A stretch of DNA of 64,000 nucleotides from CAVOGJ01 sp963700865 (GTDB lineage Bacteria > Planctomycetota > Planctomycetia > Pirellulales > Pirellulaceae): the NCBI GenBank assembly GCA_963700865.1, contig CAVOZC010000007.1:186001-250000 (forward strand), given 5' to 3'. Both the position numbers and the translations under genes were made by a program. Below the pieces are notes generated by a model that worked only from the letters and a program-made list of their open reading frames with translations, was not told the origin of the DNA and did not search any database. Below are positions 8,638 to 17,917 of this stretch, one piece after another. How positions within the stretch are numbered: the stretch's first letter is position 1; each line of letters starts with the position of its first letter.

Positions 8638-10500
8638 ATGGATATCGGCCCAACCTTCGACAAACTCGCGGCATCCAAATTCTGGCTGGGAGGGAAGTGG
8701 TTGCTGCTGTCGGCGGTCGTGGGGGGAGCCGCTGGGCTGGGGGCGATCGCCTTTCACTTTCTCACACAACTGGTCGCCCATTTCGGACTGGTCCAGTTCG
8801 CCGGCTACGATGCGCCCGCGGCGATCGGCGAGCACAAGTTCTTCGTGGATGATGCCGCCGTCGTATTTCATCCCCTACGTCTGATCCTGATCGCCACGCT
8901 GGGCGGGCTGGCGTCGGGATTGCTGGTCTACCTGCTGGCACCTGAGGCGGAGGGGCACGGTACGGATGCGGTCATCGACGCCTTTCACAATCGGCGAGGT
9001 GTGATTCGGCCGCGTATTCCCATCGTGAAGATCTTCGCGTCGGCGATTACCCTGGGGACGGGCGGATCGGGAGGTCGCGAAGGTCCGATCGCGCAGATCG
9101 GCGCGGGATTTGGCTCGATGCTCGCCTCGTGGCTGGGGCTATCCACCCGCGAGCGGCGAATCCTGCTTGTTTCGGGCATGGGAGCCGGTGTGGGGGCCAT
9201 CTTTCGAGCGCCCTTGGCGGGAGCCATTTTTGCCGCCGAAATTCTCTACGCGGATGCCGAATTCGAATCGGATGTGGTGGTCCCCGCGGCCGGCACGTCG
9301 ATCATGGCGTATGTCGTCTACACCCTGTCACTTCCCTCATCCGTTCGCTACTCGCCTCTCTTCGGGCGCGGTTTGCAGCATGACATGGATTCGGCTTGGG
9401 AATTGGTGGCCTACGGCGTGTTGTCCCTGGCGCTGGTGGCCGCGGCCATTCTGTTTATCGTCGCGCTGTATGGCACGCACGACCTGTTCAAGCGTCTGCC
9501 GATCATCCGGCATTTGCGTCCCGCGGTGGGTGCGGGACTCGCTGCGAGCCTTGGCGTCGGCCTGTGGTGGATATTTGGGGGCGATACCCGCGTGCTGGCT
9601 GTGCTGGCCGATGGGTACGGCACGCTACAACTGGCACTCACGTCGACCGCCGAACTGGGGATCCCGCTGCTCTTGACCGTGGCTATCGCGAAAATTGTGA
9701 CGACTTCGTTGACCATTGGTTCCGGCGGTTCCGGCGGCGTCTTTGGTCCATCGATGGTTATCGGCGGATGCACGGGGGCCGCCGTCGGAAAGGCCTTTCA
9801 AGTGGTCTGGCCCGAGGTCGTCCAGACGCCGGAATCATTCACGCTGGTCGGCATGGCTGGATTCTTTGCCGGCACCGCGCACGCGCCGATTTCCACGGTC
9901 GTCATGGTCTCGGAAATGACAGGCAACTACGGGCTTCTGCCGCCCACCATGCTCTGCTCCACACTGTGCTTCGTCCTGTGTCGTCGGTACAAGCTGTATC
10001 ACATGCAGGTGGCCAGCCGACTGGATTCGCCGGCGCACAAAGGAGATTTTATTATCGATCTGCTTGAGGGAATTGGCGTCGCCGAGGTCTATCGCAAGCT
10101 GGATGAGCGGACCGTGCTGATTCCGGAATCGACTTCGCTGGACGAGATCGTGCATCGACTGACCGAGACGGATCAGCAGTATTTTCCCGTGGTGGATGAG
10201 CAGGGCAGGCTGGTTGGCGTCTTCTCGACCCGCGATGTGCAACGCTATCTGTACGACGAATCACTCTGGAAGCTGGCGAATGCCAACGACATCATGACCT
10301 CGAAGGTCATCAGCGTGACACCCGAAGACGATCTGAACAGCGCGCTCCGCAAGTTCGCCGCCTGCAATTTGGAGGAGCTGCCGGTGGTCGATACGCAGGA
10401 CGCCAGCCGCCTGATCGGCATGTTGCGGAGGAAAGAGACGATTGCCTTCTACATGCGTCGCCTGGTTTCGATGAAACCAACGCCCGAAAGGCAGATCTGA
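8638..10500 (+). CDS. ClC-type chloride channel/transporter with CBS pair
   Basis: The 620-aa protein is a ClC-family anion channel or H+/Cl- exchanger. The selectivity motifs are GTGGSGGREGP (about 140-150, with the gating glutamate at about 148), the GAIFRAPLAGAIFAAE segment, GSGGSGGVFGP and GFFAGTAHAPIS. Ten or more hydrophobic helices fill the first ~460 residues. The C-terminal ~140 residues contain two CBS domains (LDEIVHRLTETDQQYFPVVD and IMTSKVISVTPEDDLNSALR), expected to bind adenine nucleotides and regulate the channel. The ATG at 8638 is chosen because the family-like sequence starts there; upstream codons to 8599 are also open. Confidence 0.93.
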   Translation: MDIGPTFDKLAASKFWLGGKWLLLSAVVGGAAGLGAIAFHFLTQLVAHFGLVQFAGYDAPAAIGEHKFFVDDAAVVFHPLRLILIATLGGLASGLLVYLLAPEAEGHGTDAVIDAFHNRRGVIRPRIPIVKIFASAITLGTGGSGGREGPIAQIGAGFGSMLASWLGLSTRERRILLVSGMGAGVGAIFRAPLAGAIFAAEILYADAEFESDVVVPAAGTSIMAYVVYTLSLPSSVRYSPLFGRGLQHDMDSAWELVAYGVLSLALVAAAILFIVALYGTHDLFKRLPIIRHLRPAVGAGLAASLGVGLWWIFGGDTRVLAVLADGYGTLQLALTSTAELGIPLLLTVAIAKIVTTSLTIGSGGSGGVFGPSMVIGGCTGAAVGKAFQVVWPEVVQTPESFTLVGMAGFFAGTAHAPISTVVMVSEMTGNYGLLPPTMLCSTLCFVLCRRYKLYHMQVASRLDSPAHKGDFIIDLLEGIGVAEVYRKLDERTVLIPESTSLDEIVHRLTETDQQYFPVVDEQGRLVGVFSTRDVQRYLYDESLWKLANANDIMTSKVISVTPEDDLNSALRKFAACNLEELPVVDTQDASRLIGMLRRKETIAFYMRRLVSMKPTPERQI

Positions 10501-10735
10501 GAGCCGCAGGCTGCTTCATGTCGATGGGGTCCAGTGCGGAAGTCATATCGACCATGATTTCGCCCGTCGCTTACGAACACAGGCCCGGTGGGGCGGGGCT
10601 AGCGCATGAAAAAATGTCGCGTTTCTTGGTGCATCCGCCAGGATTTTCGTTAAGCTGGACCGGTGCTAAGACGCCGCCATCCACTTCATGGCCGCGAGGC
10701 CGTGCGCCGATCATCAAGCGAAGAGAGAGAAGCTC

Positions 10736-11863
10736 ATGAGAAAGACCATGCTGCTGCTCACGGTTTGGGCCGTGGGAACGTGTCTGACAACGCCAACGGC
10801 CGAGGCCCAACCTCAATACCAGATCATCAGTCTCCGGCAGATGGGAGAAAACGTCAGCGGAGGCCAAGGAGTTTCCGCCAGCGGTAACTTCGCCGCGGGC
10901 TTCACCGTCGTCTCCCAGGATGATCCGTTGCTCTGGTCGGAGATCGGAGGGACGACCGTGTTGCCCGATTTGGCGAGCCGCTCGTACAGCATTCCCTGGT
11001 CGGTCAATGACGCGGGAACAATGGTTGGCATCGGGGCCACCACGTTCTTCGGATCGGGCGCGCTGCCCGTCATGTGGAAAAATGGCATTGCCATGGCCTT
11101 GCCTTTGCCCGCTGGTGAGTCCATCGGTCGCGCCTATTCGGTCAACAACGGCGATCTAGCGGTTGGCTCGGTCGACGGGGGGAGTCTGGAACAGGCGGCG
11201 ATGTTTACAGAATCCGCCGGGATGGCCCTGACGCAAACCATGCCCAACGGAGGCGTGTTGAAGACGGCGTATGGCGTCAATGACGCGGGGAGGATTGTCG
11301 GACAGGCGCTCGACCCGACCAATGCGGCGGTAACCCGCGGCTTTTACCTGGACCCGGGTGACGCGACCGCCACGGATATCGGCGCGTTGCCAGGACAAAA
11401 TAGTGCCATCCCCTTCGCTGTCAGCAGTAGTGGCTTGATTGCCGGTGGGAGTTCGCTCAATAGTGGCGCTAATCCGATGCCGTTTCTCTGGTCCGAATCC
11501 GATGGGATGCTGCCCGTGCCGCTACCGACCGGCACGTCCGGCGGCTCGGCACGCGGCGTGAATGCCCAGGGTTGGGTGGTGGGGAACGCGTCGAATGCCT
11601 TTTCGGTTCCATTTCTCTACGATGGCTCGGCGACCTATCGCTTGCAGGACTTGATCCCCGCCGACAGCGGCTGGGATTTGTCGATGAATACCTCCAATGC
11701 GGCCTTTGGCGTTGCTGATGACGGCACGATTGTCGGCCGAGGCATGCTGGACGGTCAGATCACCGGATTTGTCCTGACTCTGGTTCCCGAGCCGGGTGGG
11801 AGTACACTCGTTTTGCTGGGCATGGTCACTTTGTGCCGCTTCCGGGTTCGCGGCCGCCGATAG
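10736..11863 (+). CDS. HAF-repeat PEP-CTERM exported protein
   Basis: The 375-aa product has a signal peptide (MRKTMLLLTVWAVGTCLTTP...AEA) and repeated segments of the type ARGVNAQGWVVGNA, AYGVNDAGRIVGQA and AFGVADDGTIVGRG, which are HAF-type extracellular repeats. The end is VPEP followed by a hydrophobic stretch and an RVRGRR basic tail, i.e. a PEP-CTERM sorting signal recognised by exosortase-type systems. Function is unknown; surface location is inferred. The start has GAGAGAAG upstream. No exosortase gene is in the window. Confidence 0.85.
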   Translation: MRKTMLLLTVWAVGTCLTTPTAEAQPQYQIISLRQMGENVSGGQGVSASGNFAAGFTVVSQDDPLLWSEIGGTTVLPDLASRSYSIPWSVNDAGTMVGIGATTFFGSGALPVMWKNGIAMALPLPAGESIGRAYSVNNGDLAVGSVDGGSLEQAAMFTESAGMALTQTMPNGGVLKTAYGVNDAGRIVGQALDPTNAAVTRGFYLDPGDATATDIGALPGQNSAIPFAVSSSGLIAGGSSLNSGANPMPFLWSESDGMLPVPLPTGTSGGSARGVNAQGWVVGNASNAFSVPFLYDGSATYRLQDLIPADSGWDLSMNTSNAAFGVADDGTIVGRGMLDGQITGFVLTLVPEPGGSTLVLLGMVTLCRFRVRGRR

Positions 11864-12010
11864 GGCATGTGGATCGCATGGGGGAAGGGGACGTTGGGCA
11901 GGTTGGTCACCTGACTTGCTGTCCCGCGGACGGATCGGCGGCCCCGTGACTTCCCCGAACGCGACACAAGGTTGGCCGAAACTCTGGTAACGGTACCCGC
12001 GTTTTTACCA

Positions 12011-12851
12011 ATGCGTGCATTCGTTTTCATCTGTTGTGCCACCGGCCTGCTCCTGGTCGGTCGAGCGTCGGAAATCGAGCAAGTGGTGCAGGATGCGTTT
12101 GCCGACACGCACGACGGCTGGAGTTCCGATGAGGTGCTGGTCCAGGATCGGACTGAATGCGGCGTTTGTCGCTGCTTGCCAGCGGCGATTGCCAAAGGCG
12201 TCGGCGGCCGAACTGAATTGGACGATGCTCAATCTGCGAAAGGCCGGGCGGCTGGGAGGCGAGGTCACCCGACAACGTCGGGCCCGCCATGATGAGTATC
12301 GCCACGCGGCCGAGATTGCGGCCCGAGCGATGGAAGACCGGTACGGCGAGAATATCGATCGCGTGCTGTGCGATCCAGACCGCAAACAGCAATTTGATAA
12401 GCTGGCACGGCAATTGGCGCCGCACACGACGGTTTATTGGTTGCGGAAAGCGGCGCTCGGTCTGAGGAAGGCCCGCCAGTTGCGACCGGAACTGGTGGTC
12501 CGGGTGGCTGATTGGGGGCGCGTCGTCGAATCGTACCGGCTGGACGTGGTACGGGGCGACCCGACCTGCATTCCGCGTCGGCCAGGCGTCTATCTGTTTC
12601 TGGACCCGACGGGTTACTTGTACATTGGCGAGGCAGGGGATTTGCGGGACCGCGTGCAAACGCATGTCGAGCATTCCGATCGACCCACCCTGGCCGCATA
12701 CCTTGAGCGGGCGGGGGTAAACACCGATGAAATCATGATTGAATTACATGTGTTCGATCCCCAGTCGGCGGCCGTCAAAACCAGCATGCGGCGGGCCTAT
12801 GAATCGGAGTTGATTGCCAGCCGCCAGCCGCGATTCAACGTGCGGCCGTGA
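12011..12851 (+). CDS. GIY-YIG nuclease-like protein (frame broken near 12155)
   Basis: The C-terminal part contains RPGVYLFLDPTGYLYIGEAG followed by DLRDRVQTH, the N-terminal half of a GIY-YIG endonuclease fold (GVYLF and YIG, with Arg in the following helix). The part before it is a helical region (LNWTMLNLRKAGRLGG, HAAEIAARAMEDRYG) of unknown role. The likely N-terminal piece EIEQVVQDAFADTHDGWSSD lies in a different frame, and one extra A near 12155 explains the shift. The complete protein would be about 280 aa. The start is uncertain; the ATG at 12011 opens the likely N-terminal frame. A role in DNA repair or as a planctomycete-specific nuclease is possible but cannot be assigned. Confidence 0.62.
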
Positions 12852-12969
12852 CGCACGGAAGCATTCCGACGGGAAAAAAGCGTGGCTCGAAGACTTCCGG
12901 TCCAATGAGTACAATGGAGAGGTCCCGCCTCAGGGGCGTAACAACCACCCCAGGAGTCTTTTCGTACCC

Positions 12970-14373
12970 GTGACCGAACGAGATCGCCAGCAAAGCGTCG
13001 AGAGTGAATCTGCCATTCTAGTGGGTGTCATCCTTCCCGAGCATGCACCGCTCGATGATCCGCTTGAGGAATTACAGGGGTTGGCCGAGACGGCCGGAGC
13101 CGAGGTCGTCGGTCGCATGTTGCAGCGGCGTGATAAACCGTCCGGCGCGGCTTACCTAGGATCGGGCAAAGTCGACGAGCTGGCTCAGTTGGTCGAAACG
13201 CTGGATGCCGACGTGATTCTTTTCGACAACGAATTGACGCCCGCCCAGACGAGGAACATCGAAAAGTCCACGGGCGTCAAGGTCCTGGATCGGACAGAAT
13301 TGATCCTGGATATTTTTGCGTCACGCGCCCAAACGTACGAGTCGCGTCTGGCCGTCGAGTTGGCCCAGCTCGAATATTCCCTGCCCCGGCTGAAGCGGAT
13401 GTGGACTCACCTGTCCCGGCTGAAGATGGGTATCGGCATGCGCGGTCCCGGTGAGAAACAACTTGAAGTCGACCGGCGGCTTGTGGAAAAACGGATTGCG
13501 GACTTGCGTAGCGAACTGCGTGGGATTGAGCAGCGAAAAGAGCGTCAGGTGGCGGCGCGACGCGGTTACATGACCGTCTCGCTCGTCGGCTATACGAATG
13601 CCGGCAAGAGTACCTTGATGAACGCGCTCACCGCGGCCGATGTAAAGGCCGAGGACCAGTTGTTCGCGACCCTCGATACCCGCACGCGTCGTTGGCAGTT
13701 GCCACATTGGGGACCGGTCCTGCTGAGTGACACCGTTGGTTTCATTCGCAATCTTCCTCACCGCCTGATCGCCAGTTTTAAGGCGACGCTTGAGGAAGCG
13801 CGTCAAGCCGACTTACTGCTGCATGTAGCCGATGCGTCCAACCCGGCGTTCTTTGAGCAGGTGCGTGCGGTGTTTGCCGTGTTGGGTGATCTGGGTATCG
13901 ACGAGAAATCAGCCTTGCTCGTCGTCAACAAGGTGGATGCGGCCGCCAATCCATCGGAGGTGGATGCGATCTTGCGTCGCTATCCGAATGCCATACCCAT
14001 CAGCGCCAGGACGGGCGAGGGACTCGAGCAGTTGGCCTTGGCAGTGAGTGATGCGCTGAGCAGTTCCTTTCGTGATGTGGATATCGAAGCCAGCGTGGCC
14101 AACGGCCGCTTAATGGCGTTCCTTGCCGACAAGGGGGAAGTGATGTCCCGCCGCTTCGAGGGCGAGCGCGTGATCATGCATTGCCGCATACCCGAGAAAT
14201 ACCTGGGGCAGGTCGATGACGCGGATGTGATCATTCGCTTGCGCGAACCGAAGAGTCACGACGATGCCGACGCGGAATCGATCGATCCGCCATCCTCCTC
14301 CACCCTTTCTCCCTCGACGACCAACGCGGACGATGCGACCTCCCCGCCGCGACCGTGGAAAGATGCGATATAA
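12970..14373 (+). CDS. hflX: GTPase HflX
   Basis: The 467-aa protein has the HflX N-terminal domain (VGVILP, LGSGKVDELA, DVILFDNELTPAQTRNIE), the glycine-rich linker SRLKMGIGMRGPGEKQLEVD and a GTPase domain with G1 GYTNAGKST (about 207-215), G3 DTVGF and G4 NKVD. HflX binds the 50S ribosome and splits stalled or stress-inactivated ribosomes. The final ~40 residues are acidic and Ser/Thr/Pro-rich. The GTG at 12970 is the likely start, with AGGAG about 14 nt upstream; an in-frame ATG lies further upstream, but that sequence is not family-like. Confidence 0.93.
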   Translation: MTERDRQQSVESESAILVGVILPEHAPLDDPLEELQGLAETAGAEVVGRMLQRRDKPSGAAYLGSGKVDELAQLVETLDADVILFDNELTPAQTRNIEKSTGVKVLDRTELILDIFASRAQTYESRLAVELAQLEYSLPRLKRMWTHLSRLKMGIGMRGPGEKQLEVDRRLVEKRIADLRSELRGIEQRKERQVAARRGYMTVSLVGYTNAGKSTLMNALTAADVKAEDQLFATLDTRTRRWQLPHWGPVLLSDTVGFIRNLPHRLIASFKATLEEARQADLLLHVADASNPAFFEQVRAVFAVLGDLGIDEKSALLVVNKVDAAANPSEVDAILRRYPNAIPISARTGEGLEQLALAVSDALSSSFRDVDIEASVANGRLMAFLADKGEVMSRRFEGERVIMHCRIPEKYLGQVDDADVIIRLREPKSHDDADAESIDPPSSSTLSPSTTNADDATSPPRPWKDAI

Positions 14374-14382
14374 CGCCGCCGG

Positions 14383-15165
14383 ATGTCACGACGTCAAATT
14401 CAAGGTCGACGGGCGCTGGTAACGGGGGCTTCGAGCGGGATCGGAGCCGCCGTCGCGCGGCAACTGGTAAAACACGGCGCCAAGGTTCTCATTACGGCGC
14501 GCCGCCAGGACCGCCTGGAGGAATTGGCGATCGACTTGATCGCCGCGGGCGGGCAGGTCTATGTTTTGCCCGGAGACATTACGAGTCCGGAACACCGGCG
14601 CGAACTGTTGGCGTACGCCCACCATCAGATGGGGGGACTCGATATTCTGATTAACAATGCGGGCGTGGGCGCCGTGGGGCCTTTCTTTGAAGCCGAGCCG
14701 GGGCGATTGCGGCAGATCATGGAGGTGAATTTTTTCGCCGCCGTCGAACTTATTCGTGAAGCACGGGAACTGCTTCGCGCCGGTACTTCCCCGATCATCG
14801 TCAACATTGGCTCGGTGCTGGGACATCGAGCCGTTCCGAGCAAGAGCGAGTATTGTGCGAGCAAATTCGCCCTGCACGGTTTCAGCGACGCGCTCCGCGC
14901 GGAATTGGCGAAGGAACATATTGATGTGGCGCTGGTCAGCCCCAGCACCACGTCCAGCGAATTCTTTGATCGTTTGCTGGAAGATCGCGGTACCGCGGTG
15001 AAAGGCCCCTACGACATGTCGCCAGACGAAGTGGCACGTGCCGTCATCAAGTGCATTCGCAGCGGACGGCATGAAGCCATCCTCTCGCTCAGCGGTCGCA
15101 TGCTCGTGTGGCTGGACCGCATGTTCCCCTCCGTGGCGGACCGCATCGTCCAGCGATTCGGGTGA
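14383..15165 (+). CDS. Short-chain dehydrogenase/reductase
   Basis: The 260-aa product is a classical SDR: the NAD(P)-binding motif TGASSGIG is at about 15-22, followed by NNAG, the catalytic Ser in IVNIGSVLG and YCASK with the catalytic Tyr and Lys. An Arg-rich stretch (ITARRQDRLEEL) after the second beta strand suggests NADP(H) preference. The substrate cannot be inferred. It begins 9 bp after the hflX stop and its stop is 4 bp before the next start, so hflX, this gene and the pseudouridine synthase form a likely operon. Confidence 0.9.
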   Translation: MSRRQIQGRRALVTGASSGIGAAVARQLVKHGAKVLITARRQDRLEELAIDLIAAGGQVYVLPGDITSPEHRRELLAYAHHQMGGLDILINNAGVGAVGPFFEAEPGRLRQIMEVNFFAAVELIREARELLRAGTSPIIVNIGSVLGHRAVPSKSEYCASKFALHGFSDALRAELAKEHIDVALVSPSTTSSEFFDRLLEDRGTAVKGPYDMSPDEVARAVIKCIRSGRHEAILSLSGRMLVWLDRMFPSVADRIVQRFG

Positions 15166-15169
15166 ACGT

Positions 15170-15862
15170 ATGGGCATCGATCTTCTCTATCACGTGGGTC
15201 CGTGCATCGTTGTCAACAAGCCGACCGGTTTGCTGACTCAGGCACCCAGCGGCATTGAGAGCCTCGAATGGCGCGTCCGTGAGTACGTGGCGGCCCAGGA
15301 AAATTTGGCGGGGAATTTCTATCTGGGTGTTCCCCATCGACTTGATCGTCCCGCCTCAGGGGCGGTCGTCTTCGGACGGCATGTCCGCGCCACGCGGCGG
15401 CTCGCCCGTCAATTCGAAGAGCGGACCGTACGGAAATCGTACGCGGCGCTGGTGCCGGAAGCGGACATTCCCGATCGTGGCACCTGGAGCGACCATCTGC
15501 GGAAGATTCCGGGTCGCTCGTTTGTCGAAATCGTGGAGCCCACCCATCCGGAAGCGAAAAGCGCAGTGCTCCACTATCGGGTTTGCGCCCGTCGAGACGG
15601 GGTGATGCTGCTGGAGATCGAGTTGCAAACGGGACGCACGCACCAGATTCGCGTGCAAGCCGCCAGTCGCGGCATGCCGATCGTCGGGGACGATCAGTAC
15701 GGCTCGCAGCGACTGTTCGGCGCGCCATTTGAGGATGCCCGCGAGCGGGCGATTGCGCTGCACGCGAAACAGCTGGAGTTTGATCATCCGATGACGCGGG
15801 AACGCGTAAGCGTCAGGGCGCAGTTCCCGCTCGCCTGGGGCGATTGGTCCGCCCAAGGGTGA
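15170..15862 (+). CDS. RluA-family pseudouridine synthase
   Basis: The 230-aa product contains the catalytic motif HRLDRPASG with the conserved Asp, preceded by VVNKPTGLLTQ and followed by LQTGRTHQIRVQ, the hallmarks of RluA-type rRNA/tRNA pseudouridine synthases. It lacks an S4 domain. The exact RNA target is unknown. It starts 4 bp after the SDR stop. Confidence 0.92.
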   Translation: MGIDLLYHVGPCIVVNKPTGLLTQAPSGIESLEWRVREYVAAQENLAGNFYLGVPHRLDRPASGAVVFGRHVRATRRLARQFEERTVRKSYAALVPEADIPDRGTWSDHLRKIPGRSFVEIVEPTHPEAKSAVLHYRVCARRDGVMLLEIELQTGRTHQIRVQAASRGMPIVGDDQYGSQRLFGAPFEDARERAIALHAKQLEFDHPMTRERVSVRAQFPLAWGDWSAQG

Positions 15863-15898
15863 CCGTCCCCAGCCTCGTGCGGCTGAGGCCGGCGAAGT

Positions 15899-16867
15899 CT
15901 ATTTTCCTTGCATCACTGGGAACATCTCGCGGACCATGGTAATGGCGGCGGGGCCGACGAGGACGACAAACACGCCGGGGAAGATGAACAGTACGAGGGG
16001 AAAAATCAGCTGCACCGCCGTCTTGGCGGCCTTTTCTTCCGCCAACTGACGGCGTCGCGTCCGCATCGAATCGCTTTGCACGCGGAGCGCTTGACCAACG
16101 CTTGAACCGAACTTGTCGGCCTGAATCAGGATTGAGGCCAAGGCCCGCAGATCATCGACGCCGGTGCGCATTCCCAGTTCGGTAAGCACTTCACTCCGCG
16201 TTTTCCCCATCTGCAACTGGAAATTGCAGATCGCGAACTCGTCGCAAATAATCCGATACGCCTTCTGCAACTCCTCCGCGACTTTTCGCATCGCCTGATC
16301 GAGTCCCAGGCCGGCTTCGACGCATACCACCATCAGGTCGAGCGTGTCGGGCAGGCTGAGGAAGATGGCTTCTTTCCGCTTCTTGGCGATAAACCAGACA
16401 ACGATATCGGGCAGGAAGAACATGCCGATTCCGATCATGCCAGAACGCAGCAAGGTGGTCTTGGAGACACCGGCCACCAGCAGCAGCGTGCCGCCACCCA
16501 GCAACAGTCCGACGATAAGCAGGAGCAACTTCATGCCCAGGAATACGGTTGGTGCCGATTCGCGGCGAAAGCCGGCGTGGACCAGTCGTTCCTTGAGCTT
16601 GCTTTGTTCGGCTGCGTTCTTGGATTGCAGCGGCTTCGCCAACATGGGCGTGGCTTTTTCGAGGATGTCGGCGAACGCGTCGCTGCCCTTTCCATCGCCC
16701 GCGCCGCCACGTCGCTTGCGCCGCGGATCGCGAAGTTGTTCCAGTCGGGCTTCCGCCCCCTTCTTGCGGCCCGAAAAGGAGTCGATAACCCACCAGGCGG
16801 CAGCGGCAAACGCACCGAAAACGGCGACTGGAATGAGAGTCGTAAGGTCGAGGACGGCAATCATCAT
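15899..16867 (-). CDS. tadC: Tad pilus membrane protein TadC
   Basis: The ~322-aa product is a type II secretion F-domain membrane protein. Hydrophobic segments occur at the N-terminus, around MKLLLLIVGLLLGGGTLLLV and at the end (LIFPLVLFIFPGVFVVLVG). The T2SSF core includes LPDTLDLMVVCVEAGLGLDQA and the segment ILIQADKFGSSVGQALRVQS. TadB and TadC form the inner-membrane platform on which the TadA ATPase assembles the Flp pilus. The start MMIAVLDLTT at 16867 is 11 bp after the tadB stop. Confidence 0.92.
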   Translation of the reverse strand: MMIAVLDLTTLIPVAVFGAFAAAAWWVIDSFSGRKKGAEARLEQLRDPRRKRRGGAGDGKGSDAFADILEKATPMLAKPLQSKNAAEQSKLKERLVHAGFRRESAPTVFLGMKLLLLIVGLLLGGGTLLLVAGVSKTTLLRSGMIGIGMFFLPDIVVWFIAKKRKEAIFLSLPDTLDLMVVCVEAGLGLDQAMRKVAEELQKAYRIICDEFAICNFQLQMGKTRSEVLTELGMRTGVDDLRALASILIQADKFGSSVGQALRVQSDSMRTRRRQLAEEKAAKTAVQLIFPLVLFIFPGVFVVLVGPAAITMVREMFPVMQGK

Positions 16868-16877
16868 GAGGGAACAC

Positions 16878-17852
16878 TCACACTTTGATATTGACGATTT
16901 TGCGAATGACGAGGGCACCAATGATTTGCAGGACGACCGCAAACGCCAGCATCTTGACCCCCAACGGGTCTTCAAACAGAGTCATCGAGTACTCGTAGTT
17001 GATTTTCAACATCACCAGGAACAGCACTGGGGGAAGTGCCATCAGCACGACTCCGGACAGTCGGCCTTCGCCGGTAAGTGCCTGAATCTGGCCGAAGATC
17101 TTGAATCGTTCCCGAACCAGGTGGCCGATCTTGTCGAGGATCTCCGCGAGGTCACCGCCGGTTTGACGTTGCAGGACAATCGCCGTGGCGAAAAACCTGA
17201 GGTCCAAGTTGGGAATACGCTCGGTCATCGATTCCAGCGCTTCCTCCAGGGCGATACCCAGATTCTGTTCTTCGAACACGCGGGTGAATTCGGTGCCGAT
17301 CGGGTCATTCATCTCATCGCCGACCAACTGGAACCCGGCCTGCAAACTGTGACCGGCACGCAGGCCGCGGGCCATCAGTTCGAGTGCTTCGGGCAGTTGT
17401 TTGCCGAAGGCGTTCCAACGCCGCTTGCGGGCCATCAACAGCCACATCACCGGCAAGAAGGCGAGCGGCAATGACAACAACGGGATCCACACGTAGAGCG
17501 GGCTCCACTTGGCCACCACGCAAACCAATGCGCCGGCGACGGCGAGTACGCCGCAGATTCCAAAAAACTTGGGCACGGTAATGTTGACATTCGCCTGTTC
17601 GATGAGCAGGCGAACGTTGAATAGCCGCAGCAGGAATTGCTCAATTTGCCCTGGTACTTCATCCATCGAACCGTGCAGCAGCGACTTCTCCGCTTCCAGC
17701 AGGGCTCGCTCTTGGCGCGATTTCGTTCCAGCCAGCATCTCCAGACGGTCTTCGACGGTATCATCCGACGTGCCACGAAACATCATGGCTACGCCGGCGA
17801 CCAGAGCAGCCACGCCGACGCCTGCGGCAATCGCGATTACGATGGGGAACAT
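16878..17852 (-). CDS. tadB: Tad pilus membrane protein TadB
   Basis: The 324-aa product has an N-terminal hydrophobic helix and a T2SSF domain (PEALELMARGLRAGHSLQAG, TAIVLQRQTGGDLAEILDK), followed by two C-terminal membrane segments. Together with TadC it forms the inner-membrane platform of the Flp pilus machine. It sits between tadA and tadC in the canonical order tadA-tadB-tadC. Confidence 0.93.
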   Translation of the reverse strand: MFPIVIAIAAGVGVAALVAGVAMMFRGTSDDTVEDRLEMLAGTKSRQERALLEAEKSLLHGSMDEVPGQIEQFLLRLFNVRLLIEQANVNITVPKFFGICGVLAVAGALVCVVAKWSPLYVWIPLLSLPLAFLPVMWLLMARKRRWNAFGKQLPEALELMARGLRAGHSLQAGFQLVGDEMNDPIGTEFTRVFEEQNLGIALEEALESMTERIPNLDLRFFATAIVLQRQTGGDLAEILDKIGHLVRERFKIFGQIQALTGEGRLSGVVLMALPPVLFLVMLKINYEYSMTLFEDPLGVKMLAFAVVLQIIGALVIRKIVNIKV

Positions 17853-17917
17853 GAAAGCAATCCTCTCAGAGCAAGTCTTTAGTTCGGCTCGTGGTCAGGG
17901 GGCAGGGGAGGGGACGA

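Noticed and set aside
16344..17474. Long plus-strand frame across tadC/tadB
   Set aside because: It is antisense to two well-conserved Tad genes and has no family-like sequence.
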